A stretch of DNA of 46,310 nt from contig CACMKJ010000004.1 of NCBI GenBank assembly GCA_902614225.1, forward strand, positions 1-46,310, written 5' to 3'. Position numbers and translations under genes: made by a program. Source of the DNA: Rhodospirillaceae bacterium (lineage in GTDB: Bacteria > Pseudomonadota > Alphaproteobacteria > TMED109). The number at the start of each line of letters is the position of its first letter. Positions within the stretch are counted from its first letter, which is position 1. Below, piece by piece: positions 35,550-45,603 of this stretch. The notes beneath the pieces are model-generated. The model saw only the letters and a list, made by a program, of their open reading frames with translations. It did no database searches and was not told the origin of the DNA.

Positions 35550-35940
35550 AAAAATAAATAAGAATGCTTAAGCATAAAGAAAATATTTGAACTATACAAA
35601 AATTATAAAATATAGGGTTGAATATATTAATATTTAAAATAAAAAAAACTAGTACAGGTAAAAATAAAATTATTGTATTATTAATAAAGATATACTCTCT
35701 AAAAGATAAAAGTTTTTTCTTTCTATTTAAAATTAATATAATATTAGGAAGAAAAATAATGGGTATTAAAATTAAAAAGATGAAACTTAAAGAAGGCGCA
35801 TATTTATAATAATGCAATAGTTCTGTTATTGATTTAGGAAGTATATTATATTTAATGCTATTAAAATAAATAAATATAAAAACTATATAATAAATAATAA
35901 AAGTCATTAAAAATTTTAAAATGTAAGGAATAATTTTCAT
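35530..35940 (-). CDS. Hypothetical polytopic membrane protein
   Basis: 136 aa with about four hydrophobic segments; fills an otherwise empty gap on the opposite strand; slight overlap with GMC 3' end. Confidence 0.45.
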   Translation of the reverse strand: MKIIPYILKFLMTFIIYYIVFIFIYFNSIKYNILPKSITELLHYYKYAPSLSFIFLILIPIIFLPNIILILNRKKKLLSFREYIFINNTIILFLPVLVFFILNINIFNPIFYNFCIVQIFSLCLSILIYFFKKNFF

Positions 35941-35983
35941 AAATTTATATAATATTGTTGTAGAGTAATGTAGGGTAATTTAA

Positions 35984-36988
35984 ATGCAAGAATTTAAAAA
36001 TAAAAGTATTTTGATTTCAGGAGGAACTGGATCTTTTGGGAAAGAGTGTGTAAAGAACATTTTGAAACAAGATAAAGCTAAAAAAGTGGTTGTATTTAGT
36101 AGAGATGAACAAAAACAATATGAAATGGCAAAGCAATTTCCTGAAAATAAATATCCTAAAATACGATATTTTTTAGGAGATATAAGGGATTATAAAAGGT
36201 TAGAATTGGCCTGCTCTGGCATTGATATTATTATACATGCTGCTGCAATTAAAATTGTCTCTTCTGCGGAGTATAACCCAACTGAGTGTATAGTAACTAA
36301 TATCATAGGTGCCCAAAATATTATTCAAGCCAGTATTAAAAATAATGTGAAAAAGGTTATAGCGTTATCTACCGATAAAGCTGCAAACCCAATAAATTTA
36401 TATGGTGCTACGAAATTATGTTCTGATAAGTTGTTTGTAGCGGCTAACAACCTTTCTGGTGAGGTTAAAACTAAGTTTTCTGTTGTAAGATATGGAAATG
36501 TAGTTGCTTCTAGAGGAAGTGTAATACCATATTTCAAACAATTACTTTTAGATGGTAAAAAAAAATTACCTTTAACAAATATAGAAATGACAAGATTTCT
36601 AATTACTTTAGAGCAGGGAGTAAAGTTTGTTATAAATTGTGTAAATAATATGTCTGGTGGAGAAATTTTTGTACCGAAACTTTTTAGCATTAAAATTTTA
36701 GATTTAATAGAAGCTATGGCAGGAAAAGGAAATTATAATATAATAGGTCTTAGACCAGGAGAAAAAATACATGAAGTTATGATACCTAAAGAAGAGTCTT
36801 TAAATTGTATAGACATGAAAGACTATTACATAATTCAACCTATGTTTTCATGGTGGAATACGAAGCAGTTAAAGAAAAATCTGAAGAGCAAAGGAAAGCT
36901 TATAAATAAATCCTTTGAATATGCTAGTAATACTAATAAAGATTGGTTTACAAAAAAAGAAATTATGAAATTATTAAAAAGTATATAA
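35984..36988 (+). CDS. pseB: UDP-GlcNAc 4,6-dehydratase (inverting), PseB-like
   Basis: 334 aa; ISGGTGSFGKECVKNIL, VVFSRDEQKQYEMAKQF, GDIRDYKRL, HAAAIKIVSSAEYNP, LSTDKAANPINLYGATKLCSDKLFV. Confidence 0.94.
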   Translation: MQEFKNKSILISGGTGSFGKECVKNILKQDKAKKVVVFSRDEQKQYEMAKQFPENKYPKIRYFLGDIRDYKRLELACSGIDIIIHAAAIKIVSSAEYNPTECIVTNIIGAQNIIQASIKNNVKKVIALSTDKAANPINLYGATKLCSDKLFVAANNLSGEVKTKFSVVRYGNVVASRGSVIPYFKQLLLDGKKKLPLTNIEMTRFLITLEQGVKFVINCVNNMSGGEIFVPKLFSIKILDLIEAMAGKGNYNIIGLRPGEKIHEVMIPKEESLNCIDMKDYYIIQPMFSWWNTKQLKKNLKSKGKLINKSFEYASNTNKDWFTKKEIMKLLKSI

Positions 36989-37001
36989 GAATTAAGAACA
37001 C

Positions 37002-37991
37002 ATGGCTAATATTGCATTTATTGTCTCTACTAATAAAAAAAGAGGTCAAGGGCACTTAGCTAGATGTTTAAATATTAGAACTTTTATAAAAAAAAAAGTA
37101 GTTTGGTTTATTGATTATGATATAGCTGGCTTGTTTCCTAAAAATGACCTAGTAATTAAAAGTAAAAAAATATCATTAGAAAAAATACTTAATATTATTT
37201 CTAATCATTCTATAAGCTTTATAGTAATAGATAGTTATGACATTAATAATAAATTAAAAACAGAAATATCAAATAAAGTAAAAGTTATCACTATTGAAGA
37301 TAGGCTTTTTAAAATATATGGGTGCAAGGTCATTTATCCACATCCAGTAAGTATAAATAAAAAAAAATTAGATAATGTATATGCTGGTATAAGATATGCT
37401 CCAATAAATATTATTAAAAAAAAAAAAATAGAAAAATATTTATTTAAAAAAAAAGAAATAAATATTTTAATAAGTATGGGTTTTTACGACTCAAAAGGAT
37501 ATTCAGTTATAGCTATGAAGGCTGTTCTCAATCTCATTAAAATAGTTAAAATTAAAATTAATTGTGAAGTTTTTATAGGTAATTCTTGTCCTCAATTAAA
37601 AAATATTAAAAAATTAATAAAAGAAAATAGTTGTTTTAAACTACATTTAGATAATAGAAATATTAAAGATTATTATCCAAATTTTGATTTAGCTTTGGGG
37701 GCAATAGGAGTAAGTTTTTTAGAAAGAATTTATGTTGGAGTTCCATCTATAATAATACCACAAAATAAAATACAAAGAGAGCTAATAAGGTACTGGAAAG
37801 AAAAAGATGTGGCATTCTTAAGCGATAATAATATTTATTCAATGCTTAATAGTATGATAAATTTAATAGTATGTGATAATATTAGACTCAAGAAAGTAAA
37901 AAATGGTCAAGCTCTATTAGATGGACTTGGTGCCAAAAGAATAGTAAAAATAATTAAAGAACACAATGAAGATAAAATACCCATATTCTAA
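37002..37991 (+). CDS. PseG-like UDP-sugar hydrolase (copy 1)
   Basis: 329 aa; RGQGHLARCLNIRTF, IVIDSYDI, ALGAIGVSFLERIYVGVPSIIIPQN. Confidence 0.82.
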   Translation: MANIAFIVSTNKKRGQGHLARCLNIRTFIKKKVVWFIDYDIAGLFPKNDLVIKSKKISLEKILNIISNHSISFIVIDSYDINNKLKTEISNKVKVITIEDRLFKIYGCKVIYPHPVSINKKKLDNVYAGIRYAPINIIKKKKIEKYLFKKKEINILISMGFYDSKGYSVIAMKAVLNLIKIVKIKINCEVFIGNSCPQLKNIKKLIKENSCFKLHLDNRNIKDYYPNFDLALGAIGVSFLERIYVGVPSIIIPQNKIQRELIRYWKEKDVAFLSDNNIYSMLNSMINLIVCDNIRLKKVKNGQALLDGLGAKRIVKIIKEHNEDKIPIF

Positions 37992-39147
37992 GCCTGAGAT
38001 ACTGAACAGAGACATTCAAGAAGTAACAAAAGTACTCAGAAATGGTTATCTCACGCAAGGAAAAAAGATATATGAATTTGAAAAAGAAATATCTAAATCT
38101 TTTAATTCTAGGTATGTAAGCGTTTGTAATTCAGGAACAGCAGCCTTGCACATGATATATAAGGCTATAGGTTTGAATGAAAAAAATGGACTAATGACCA
38201 CTCCTATTACTTTTTTAGCTACAGCTAATGCAGCTAGAATGTGTAATGCACCTGTAGAGTTTTGTGATGTTGACCCTGAAACTGGGTTAATGACGGCAGA
38301 GCTATTAGAGGATGCTCTGAAAAATAGCCAGTTTAAGATTAAAGCAGTAACGATAGTTCATTTAGGGGGAAGACTTTGTGAATTAGAGGCAATAAGCTTA
38401 ATTTGTAAAAAATATAAATGTATTTTAATTGAAGATGCTTGTCATGCACCTGGAGCAGAGTACTTAGCAAGTGATAAAAATACTCATATTACAGGTAGTT
38501 GTAAATATAGTGATGCTTCGAGTTTTAGTTTTCATGCTATTAAACATATTACTATGGGAGAAGGAGGCTGTATTACCACTAATAATGAAAAAATATTTAA
38601 CTACGCTAACTTAATGAGAAATCACTGCATGCAAAGAGGAATTAATAATATAAAAAAAAGTAAAAATCTTTCATTGCCATGGTATTATGAAATGGAAAAA
38701 TTAGGTTGGAATTACAGAGCAGATGAAGTTAGTTGTGCATTAGGACTAAGTCAACTAAAGAGGTTGAAAAGTAATTTAAAAAAAAGAAGATTTATAGCTG
38801 AATATTACTATAAAAATATTAATATAAATAATTATTTCAGATTACCTCATAGAAATAAAAACCAATTATCAAATGCATGGCACTTATTTCCTTTATCTAT
38901 AGACTTTATTAAATTAGGCAAGAAAAGAGAAACTGTTATTAAAGAGCTTAATCAATATGGAATAGGAACACAAGTGCATTACATACCTCTTTTTATGCAA
39001 CCTTATTATAAAAAAAACCTTAAGAGAAAACTCAAAAATGCTCTTAATTATTATTATAAAACTTTAAGTATTCCAATGTATGTACAATTAAAAAAGACAG
39101 ATCTTGATTATATTATTTCAGTTTTGAATAAAGTGTTATCAAATTGA
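37966..39147 (+). CDS. pseC: UDP-4-amino-4,6-dideoxy-N-acetyl-altrosamine transaminase, PseC-like
   Basis: 393 aa; YPYSKPEILNRDIQEVTKVLRNGYLTQGKKIYEFE, VCNSGTAALHMIYKAIGL, SSFSFHAIKHITMGEGGCI. Confidence 0.93.
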   Translation: MKIKYPYSKPEILNRDIQEVTKVLRNGYLTQGKKIYEFEKEISKSFNSRYVSVCNSGTAALHMIYKAIGLNEKNGLMTTPITFLATANAARMCNAPVEFCDVDPETGLMTAELLEDALKNSQFKIKAVTIVHLGGRLCELEAISLICKKYKCILIEDACHAPGAEYLASDKNTHITGSCKYSDASSFSFHAIKHITMGEGGCITTNNEKIFNYANLMRNHCMQRGINNIKKSKNLSLPWYYEMEKLGWNYRADEVSCALGLSQLKRLKSNLKKRRFIAEYYYKNININNYFRLPHRNKNQLSNAWHLFPLSIDFIKLGKKRETVIKELNQYGIGTQVHYIPLFMQPYYKKNLKRKLKNALNYYYKTLSIPMYVQLKKTDLDYIISVLNKVLSN

Positions 39148-39162
39148 GAGGAATATTTATTT

Positions 39163-40209
39163 ATGCAATTTGAATATAGGGTTCTTATTACATCTGCTGG
39201 AGGTTATTTGGGACCAAAAAATGTACAATATCTTAAAGACGCTATTAAAGATAAGGTGTGGGTGCTTGCTGTTGACATAAATGAAAATGAAAATGCGAAA
39301 TTTTATGCTGATAAGTTTCATATAGTCCCAAAAGGTACAAGTAAAGAATATATTAAAACTATAATTAAGCTTTCTAAAAAATATAATATTAATTATATTT
39401 TACCTTGTTCCGATGAAGAAGCGTTTAATTTATCAAAAAATAATTTAGTCTTTCAAGATATGGGCATAACTGTATTTTGTCAGAATTTTTTTACAACTAA
39501 AATAATTTCAAATAAAATTAAAACGTATCAAACATTAGAAAAAAATAATATTCCAGTTCCTTATTATAAGATAGCAAATAACAAAAAAGATTTATTAATG
39601 TTATCAAAAAAAATTTTCAAAAAAAATCTTTCATTTGTAATTAAAGATCCTACTTCAAGAGGTAATAGAGGAGTATATGTAGTTTCTAAGGAACAAAGAG
39701 GAAAAAAAAATTATAAGAGATCAAGAGAAATTCATATGAGCTTTTCATATTTTATTAAATATTTTAATAGCTACTTTAAAGATGGATATCCTAAATTAAT
39801 ATCAGAGAAACTTTATACTCCGTGCTATGATATTGATGCTTTGTCTGTTGATGGAAAACTTTTAGCATGTGTGTCGAGAAAGAGAATTAATCCTGCTGGT
39901 GTTCCATATCAAGGAAATATAATTAATAAAAATAAAAAAATTATTAAAATTGCCAAAGAAGTTGTAAGAATATTAAATATTTCTTGGTTAGTAGATATTG
40001 ATATAATGTCAAAAAAAGATGGTTCTTTGGCGATATTGGAAGTAAATCCAAGGCCTAGTGGAAGCTGTGTAGCATCAATCATGAGTGGAGTCCAACTATA
40101 TGAAGGGCTTCTAAAAATTAAAAGTAAAAAGCAACTACCTAAATTTAAAGATATAAAAAAAAGCTTAAAGATAATACCTAGTACTTCTTGTAATATAATT
40201 GAAAACTAA
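39163..40209 (+). CDS. ATP-grasp domain protein (carbamoyl-phosphate synthase large-chain-like)
   Basis: 348 aa; LITSAGGYLGPKNVQYLKDA, VIKDPTSRGNRGVYVV, LAILEVNPRPSGSCV. Confidence 0.88.
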   Translation: MQFEYRVLITSAGGYLGPKNVQYLKDAIKDKVWVLAVDINENENAKFYADKFHIVPKGTSKEYIKTIIKLSKKYNINYILPCSDEEAFNLSKNNLVFQDMGITVFCQNFFTTKIISNKIKTYQTLEKNNIPVPYYKIANNKKDLLMLSKKIFKKNLSFVIKDPTSRGNRGVYVVSKEQRGKKNYKRSREIHMSFSYFIKYFNSYFKDGYPKLISEKLYTPCYDIDALSVDGKLLACVSRKRINPAGVPYQGNIINKNKKIIKIAKEVVRILNISWLVDIDIMSKKDGSLAILEVNPRPSGSCVASIMSGVQLYEGLLKIKSKKQLPKFKDIKKSLKIIPSTSCNIIEN

Positions 40210-40212
40210 ACT

Positions 40213-40995
40213 ATGGAAGAAAATAAAATTATATGTATAGTGCAGGCTAGAATGAGTTCTAAAAGATTGCCGGGTAAGATATTAAAGGAGATTAATGGTA
40301 AAACCTGTATAGAAAGAGTTTTAGAACGAATAAGTAAAAGTAAAAATATTGATGAAATTTGGGTAGCTACAAGCCTTGATAAGAATGACAATGAATTATT
40401 TAATTTTTTAAAAAATACTAAATTTAATATTTACAGAGGATCATTAAATGATGTTTTCTCTAGATATATTGAAATTGCGAAAAAAGTATCCCCAAAATAT
40501 ATTGTAAGAATTACAGGGGATTGCCCGCTAATAGATCCATGTATAATAGATAATGTGATTAAAAGGGGCTTAGATACAAAGGCTGATTATGTATCTAATA
40601 CTATAGAAAGAACCTATCCAGACGGCTTAGATGTTGAATTTTTTAAAACAGAAAGTCTTCTAAAAGCTGAACTCTATTCAAATAATCCAGTAATGAGAGA
40701 ACATGTTACTCCATATTTATCAGGTAATTTATCTAAAATTTATGGAAGTGGCAATTTTCTTAGAAATAATGTTACTAATAATAAAAATTATAGCCATTAT
40801 AGATGGACATTAGATGTTCCTGAAGATTTAAGACTATTAAATTTAATTTATCAAGAATTAGATGATTTTTGTAGTTGGAAACAGGTAATTAATTTATTAG
40901 AAAAAAATCCTGAATTGCATAATATTAATAAACACATTCAGCACAATGAAGGAACTAAAATATCTATTCAAAAATATAACCAATCTTTGAAATGA
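40213..40995 (+). CDS. SpsF/PseF-like cytidylyltransferase (copy 1)
   Basis: 260 aa; CIVQARMSSKRLPGKILKEINGKTCIERVLERI, FNIYRGSLNDVFSRYIEIA, IVRITGDCPLIDP. Confidence 0.92.
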   Translation: MEENKIICIVQARMSSKRLPGKILKEINGKTCIERVLERISKSKNIDEIWVATSLDKNDNELFNFLKNTKFNIYRGSLNDVFSRYIEIAKKVSPKYIVRITGDCPLIDPCIIDNVIKRGLDTKADYVSNTIERTYPDGLDVEFFKTESLLKAELYSNNPVMREHVTPYLSGNLSKIYGSGNFLRNNVTNNKNYSHYRWTLDVPEDLRLLNLIYQELDDFCSWKQVINLLEKNPELHNINKHIQHNEGTKISIQKYNQSLK

Positions 40996-42155
40996 TATTT
41001 CAAAAAAAAATATATATTTTTCTAAATAATAAAATTATATCATGTGATACTATAGTACCAATAGCACAGGAGATTAAAAATAAGAATAATAGCATTAAAA
41101 TATTTTTTTATGTTTTTAATAAAAGTACTTATGATACCTTAAAACAAAATAAAAATTTATATTCAATTTTATCTTCGGTTGGGTCATTACATTTATTTGG
41201 ATGGAAAGCTAGAAAAAATAATAAAATTGCAAATGTTTTATATAAAATTATAGACTTATCAAAAATATTATTAAATTCTTTTTTATGCAAATCTATTAAT
41301 ATACATTTTAAAGCACTCGAAAAGTTTCCTCTAAATTTAGTTTATTATTTTAATATTAAAAATACATTTTTTTTTGACAGCAATAGTTGGGGAACAGAGA
41401 AACTTACTTATAAAACAGACGCCCTATTTTATAAGGAAAGAAAAATAGAAGATAGTTATATAAAAAATTATAATAATTTGGTAGCTTTTAATCATCATTG
41501 GCATCAAATAGAATATGCAAAAAATAAAAAAAAAAATATATTTATAATAAATTCCACCAGAATACTACCTAAATGGAATAGATACATAGAAAAACTTGCT
41601 TATGCAGAAGAAAAACTCAAACCTAAATGGTTACAAAATAAAAAGAAAAATATTATATATATACTAGGAAGTCTAGACAATGTACCCACACTTCACAAAA
41701 ATAGCACAGGAGCAACCTTACTTATAGAAACTATTGATATAATTATCAAAAATTCAGACTTTAATATTCTACTTAAACCTCACGCAATAACAGATATAAA
41801 AAAACTAGAAAAAATTTTATCAAATAAAAATAAAAAAAGAATTTTCATTGTTTATAACCATGTAGCAGTTTTATCTAAATTCTCTACCTTTTGTATTGCT
41901 AATTATTTTAGTTATGCAATGCCTGATGCATGGGTAAACAATGTTTTTGTAATAGAGTACTCTCATTACAGTAGAGAAGTTTTAAAAATTAGTAAAAATA
42001 ATTCAGTGGTAAGTAAGTATGTAGATCAATTTATTAATAAAAATCCGAAAGAGTTAAATGAAACTTTAAATAGAAGAATATCTAATATTAATAGAAATAT
42101 AATATCTAAAAATAACCAAATAACAGAATTGTTAATAGACAAATTAAGTTCATAG
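40992..42155 (+). CDS. Hypothetical protein, possible GT-B-like glycan transferase
   Basis: 387 aa; ILLKPHAITDIKKLEKIL, C-terminal architecture; embedded in the pse gene set. Confidence 0.5.
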   Translation: MIFQKKIYIFLNNKIISCDTIVPIAQEIKNKNNSIKIFFYVFNKSTYDTLKQNKNLYSILSSVGSLHLFGWKARKNNKIANVLYKIIDLSKILLNSFLCKSINIHFKALEKFPLNLVYYFNIKNTFFFDSNSWGTEKLTYKTDALFYKERKIEDSYIKNYNNLVAFNHHWHQIEYAKNKKKNIFIINSTRILPKWNRYIEKLAYAEEKLKPKWLQNKKKNIIYILGSLDNVPTLHKNSTGATLLIETIDIIIKNSDFNILLKPHAITDIKKLEKILSNKNKKRIFIVYNHVAVLSKFSTFCIANYFSYAMPDAWVNNVFVIEYSHYSREVLKISKNNSVVSKYVDQFINKNPKELNETLNRRISNINRNIISKNNQITELLIDKLSS

Positions 42156-42208
42156 TTTATTCTAAGGTAAGAAGTTAGATAAAAATTTAATTTAATAAAA
42201 AATAAGAT

Positions 42209-43171
42209 ATGAAAAAGGTTGTATTTTTTACTAATTCAGGAGAAAAAGTAGGTTTTGGTCATTTGTCCAGATGTCTGCAAATCAGTAAAATTTTAAATTC
42301 TTATAAAAATAAAAATTTTAAGATCTATTTTAATGGAGATATAGATTATTCGATTAAGAGTTGGATAAGAAAGACTCAAAACATAAGCTTTAATACAATA
42401 ATTAAACCAGATATAGCAATTTACGATAGAATGGATGATCCTAAAGATCCAGAAAAAATAAATATTAATTATTTTAGAGATGTAAAAAAAAGGTCAAGAA
42501 AGGTTATTTTTTTTGCTAATGGAAAAAAAATAGTTAACCCGAAGCTTTTAGAAAATGTTACGGTAATAGGCTATAAAATTACAAGCAAGGTAAAGCTATC
42601 GAAAAATGTTCTATGGGATTTAAAATATGCCCCTGTAAATATTAAAAAATCAAAAACTAGTCTTAAAAATAATATCTTAATAGCTTTAGGTGGTAATAAA
42701 GGAATTACAAATATTAATAAAATATTAAGGGCTATATCATACTTACACTCTATAAAAACTATAGACTTCCTTCAATCACCAGTTAATATTGTTGATCTGA
42801 AAAAGGATATATTATTAGAAAGTCAAAAACTAAGAGTTTATAAAAATATTAAAAATACTAATAATTTAATTAGAAATGCAGGATTGATAATAACCAGCTA
42901 TGGACACCTTGCCTATGAAGCTATAGCATGTGAAAAACTTATATGTTTATTTAACCAAAAAATTTTCCAAAATAATTATGCTAATGACCTTAGTAAGGAA
43001 AAACTATGTGTAAATGCAGGATTAATTAAAAAATTAAGCATAAAGCAAATAGTATTTTTTTTAAAAGAAACAATTAGTCAAAGAAAAATAATTAAAACAA
43101 AAATAAGAAACAAAATAGACGGAGAAGGTTTAATTAGAATTTCAAAAATAATATTGAACCAAATAGCATGA
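42209..43171 (+). CDS. PseG-like UDP-sugar hydrolase (copy 2)
   Basis: 320 aa; NSGEKVGFGHLSRCLQISKIL, NILIALGGNKGITN, LIITSYGHLAYEAIACEKLICLFNQ. Confidence 0.85.
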   Translation: MKKVVFFTNSGEKVGFGHLSRCLQISKILNSYKNKNFKIYFNGDIDYSIKSWIRKTQNISFNTIIKPDIAIYDRMDDPKDPEKININYFRDVKKRSRKVIFFANGKKIVNPKLLENVTVIGYKITSKVKLSKNVLWDLKYAPVNIKKSKTSLKNNILIALGGNKGITNINKILRAISYLHSIKTIDFLQSPVNIVDLKKDILLESQKLRVYKNIKNTNNLIRNAGLIITSYGHLAYEAIACEKLICLFNQKIFQNNYANDLSKEKLCVNAGLIKKLSIKQIVFFLKETISQRKIIKTKIRNKIDGEGLIRISKIILNQIA

Positions 43172-43866
43172 TAAAAAAAAATAATACTATAACATGTGTT
43201 ATTCAAGCAAGGGTTGGATCTAAAAGACTCCCAGGAAAAGTAATGAAATTAATGTTAGGTAAACCTATGTTAGAGAATTTAATAAATAATGTAATAAAAT
43301 CTAAATATATTTCAAACCTCGTAGTGGCTACTTCTAATCTTAAAGAAAATAATAGTATTGAAGAATTATGCAAGAAATTAAAGATATTTTGTTTTCGAGG
43401 AAGTGAAGAAGATGTTTTGTCTAGATTTGAAAAGGTTAGTACAATCTATAAATCTGAATTTATAATAAGATTAACTGCAGATAATCCTTTTGTAGATTTT
43501 AACTTAATAGACTTTTTAATAGAAGAAACATTCAATAAATACAAAAACTTTGATTATATTAACAATATAGAAAATTCAGGATTTCCTCATGGCTTATATG
43601 TTGAAATAATTAGGGCAAAACAAATAAAAAAAATAAGGCTCTTAAAGCTAAAAGAAGATTTAGAACATGTTACGACTTCATTAAGAAATAATAAAAAATT
43701 ATTTAAGATAGCTAATATTAGAACTAGCCTTAAATTTAAATATTCTAATCTTACTGTCGATAACTTAGAAGAATTTAAAAAGGCAGAAAAAATTTTATTG
43801 GCTTTAAAAAGAAAGCATTCAGTGTATAATTATATAGATTTAATTGAAAAGACCAATATTTTGTAG
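43168..43866 (+). CDS. SpsF/PseF-like cytidylyltransferase (copy 2)
   Basis: 232 aa; CVIQARVGSKRLPGKVMKLMLGKPMLENLI, FCFRGSEEDVLSRFE, IIRLTADNPFVDF. Confidence 0.92.
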   Translation: MIKKNNTITCVIQARVGSKRLPGKVMKLMLGKPMLENLINNVIKSKYISNLVVATSNLKENNSIEELCKKLKIFCFRGSEEDVLSRFEKVSTIYKSEFIIRLTADNPFVDFNLIDFLIEETFNKYKNFDYINNIENSGFPHGLYVEIIRAKQIKKIRLLKLKEDLEHVTTSLRNNKKLFKIANIRTSLKFKYSNLTVDNLEEFKKAEKILLALKRKHSVYNYIDLIEKTNIL

Positions 43867-43872
43867 GTTGCT

Positions 43873-44868
43873 TTGAAGATAGGAAATTATTTAATAGAAG
43901 ATAATAACAAACCCTTTGTTATTGCAGAGATAGGCATAAATCATAATGGAGATAAAAATCTAGCAAAAAAAATGATTTTTTCTGCAAAAGAAAGTGGGGC
44001 AGATGCAGTTAAGATTCAAAGTTTTAAAGTTGATACTTTCTGCCTTAAAAAAAGTAAGTATTATTCATTGTTCGAAAAATGTCAGCTTGATGAGTTTGAA
44101 CTATCTGAGCTTTATGATTATGCAGAAAACCTAGGTATTCTTTTTTTTTCATCTGTTTTTGACGAATGGTCAGTTAATATAAATTATGAACTAAATACTA
44201 AATGTTATAAAATTGCGTCTGGAGATATAAACAATCTCCCACTTTTAAATATGGTAGCTAAAAAATCTTTGCCTATGATTATATCAACAGGCGCAAGTAA
44301 TTTAGATGAAATAAGAGTAGCTCTTGATACCATTTATTCAGTTAATAAAAAAATAAATGTTGCTATTTTACATTGTATTTCTAATTATCCTGCCAACTAT
44401 AAGGATATTCATCTAAGACATCTAGAAGAGTTAAATAGGTTATTCAATGTTCCTATTGGTTTTTCTGATCATACTATTGGTAATGACATTGCTCTAGCAG
44501 CAGTATCAATCGGTGTTAATTTGCTTGAAAAACATTTCACTATAGATAATTCTTTAGAAGGACCTGATCAAAAACATTCATGTAATCCCTCGGATTTCAA
44601 GAAACTTACTAAGAGTATTTCAAATATTTTTAATGCAAGGGGTTCTCTACATAAGCCATTAGTAGAAGGAAAAGAAATGGTTACGCAAATTAGGAGAGGA
44701 GTATATGCTACTAGAGACATTGAAGTAGGAGAAATTATTAACCAAAATATGTTAAAGTTATGTAGACCAGAGAGTAAATTAAAGCCTCAAGACATTAATA
44801 TGCTAATTGGGAAAAAGGTTACAAAAAAAATTTTAGATGAGCAGGAAATTAGTTTAGAAGATTTATGA
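43873..44868 (+). CDS. pseI: Pseudaminic acid synthase PseI / NeuB family (copy 2; TTG start)
   Basis: 331 aa; FVIAEIGINHNGDKNLAKKMIFSAKESGADAVKIQSF, STGASNLDEIRVAL, GFSDHTIGND, EKHFTIDNSLEGPDQKHSC. Confidence 0.92.
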   Translation: MKIGNYLIEDNNKPFVIAEIGINHNGDKNLAKKMIFSAKESGADAVKIQSFKVDTFCLKKSKYYSLFEKCQLDEFELSELYDYAENLGILFFSSVFDEWSVNINYELNTKCYKIASGDINNLPLLNMVAKKSLPMIISTGASNLDEIRVALDTIYSVNKKINVAILHCISNYPANYKDIHLRHLEELNRLFNVPIGFSDHTIGNDIALAAVSIGVNLLEKHFTIDNSLEGPDQKHSCNPSDFKKLTKSISNIFNARGSLHKPLVEGKEMVTQIRRGVYATRDIEVGEIINQNMLKLCRPESKLKPQDINMLIGKKVTKKILDEQEISLEDL

Positions 44869-44926
44869 AATATTAATATTATCTAATAAAGCATTATTAC
44901 AAAAGTATAATTTTTATTACTTTTTT

Positions 44927-45603
44927 GTGATGATGATAATAAATATAGGCATAACGGGTAAAAAATTAGTATTAATCAATATGGGAATAGGAAATATTTA
45001 TTCGGTATTAAATACTTCAATCAGACTAAAATTTGACCCTCATATAGTGGAGGATGGAAATTCCTTATTAAAATACAGTTCCACTCAGATTGTTTTATCA
45101 TTAGTAGGTGCTGTAGGAGAAGCCTTAAAGAGTTTAGAAGAAAAAAATTTTTATAAGTGCTTTAAATATTCTGATAATAAATAATAATGTTTTTTTCTAG
45201 GTATATCTTTAGGTATGCAAATTTTGGCCACAACTTTTGAAGAACTTAAAGTTTATAATGCTTTAGGTTGGATAAAAGGAAATATTAAAAAATTATCAAC
45301 TTATAGTTTTAGTTTGCCTCATATGGGTTGGAATACTATAAAAATTAATATTAGTTAAAGTTTCTTAAAAATATAAATAATGAAGATATGAATTTTACTT
45401 ATTCTAATATCATGGAATGTGAAAAAAAATTTGTTGTAGTAAACACTAATTTGGGTTCAAACTTTACATCAATAACAAAAAATAATAATATACTAGATAT
45501 TCAAGCTCATCCAGAAAAAAGTGGTAAGGTAGGAAAATTTTTTGCAAAGCTTTTATGGTTAACTAATAAAATCAATTATGTATATCAAGATATTAGATAT
45601 TAA
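44927..45603 (+). pseudogene. Decayed hisH-like glutamine amidotransferase (IGP synthase subunit)
   Basis: Consecutive HisH-like pieces: LVLINMGIGNIYSVLNTS, then two tandem in-frame TAA codons (45182-45187), FFLGISLGMQILATTFEEL..ALGWIKG..LPHMGWN, stop at 45356, then another frame with QAHPEKSGKVGKFFAKLL. Nucleophile motif GICLGMQ reads GISLGMQ. Confidence 0.85.

Noticed and set aside
35618-35809. 63-aa plus-strand ORF between GMC and pseB
   Set aside because: Lysine-rich low-complexity translation antisense to a more plausible membrane protein ORF.
44927-45603. Treating 44927-45184 and 45388-45603 as two independent small genes
   Set aside because: Both are consecutive pieces of one HisH-like protein interrupted by stops and a frameshift.
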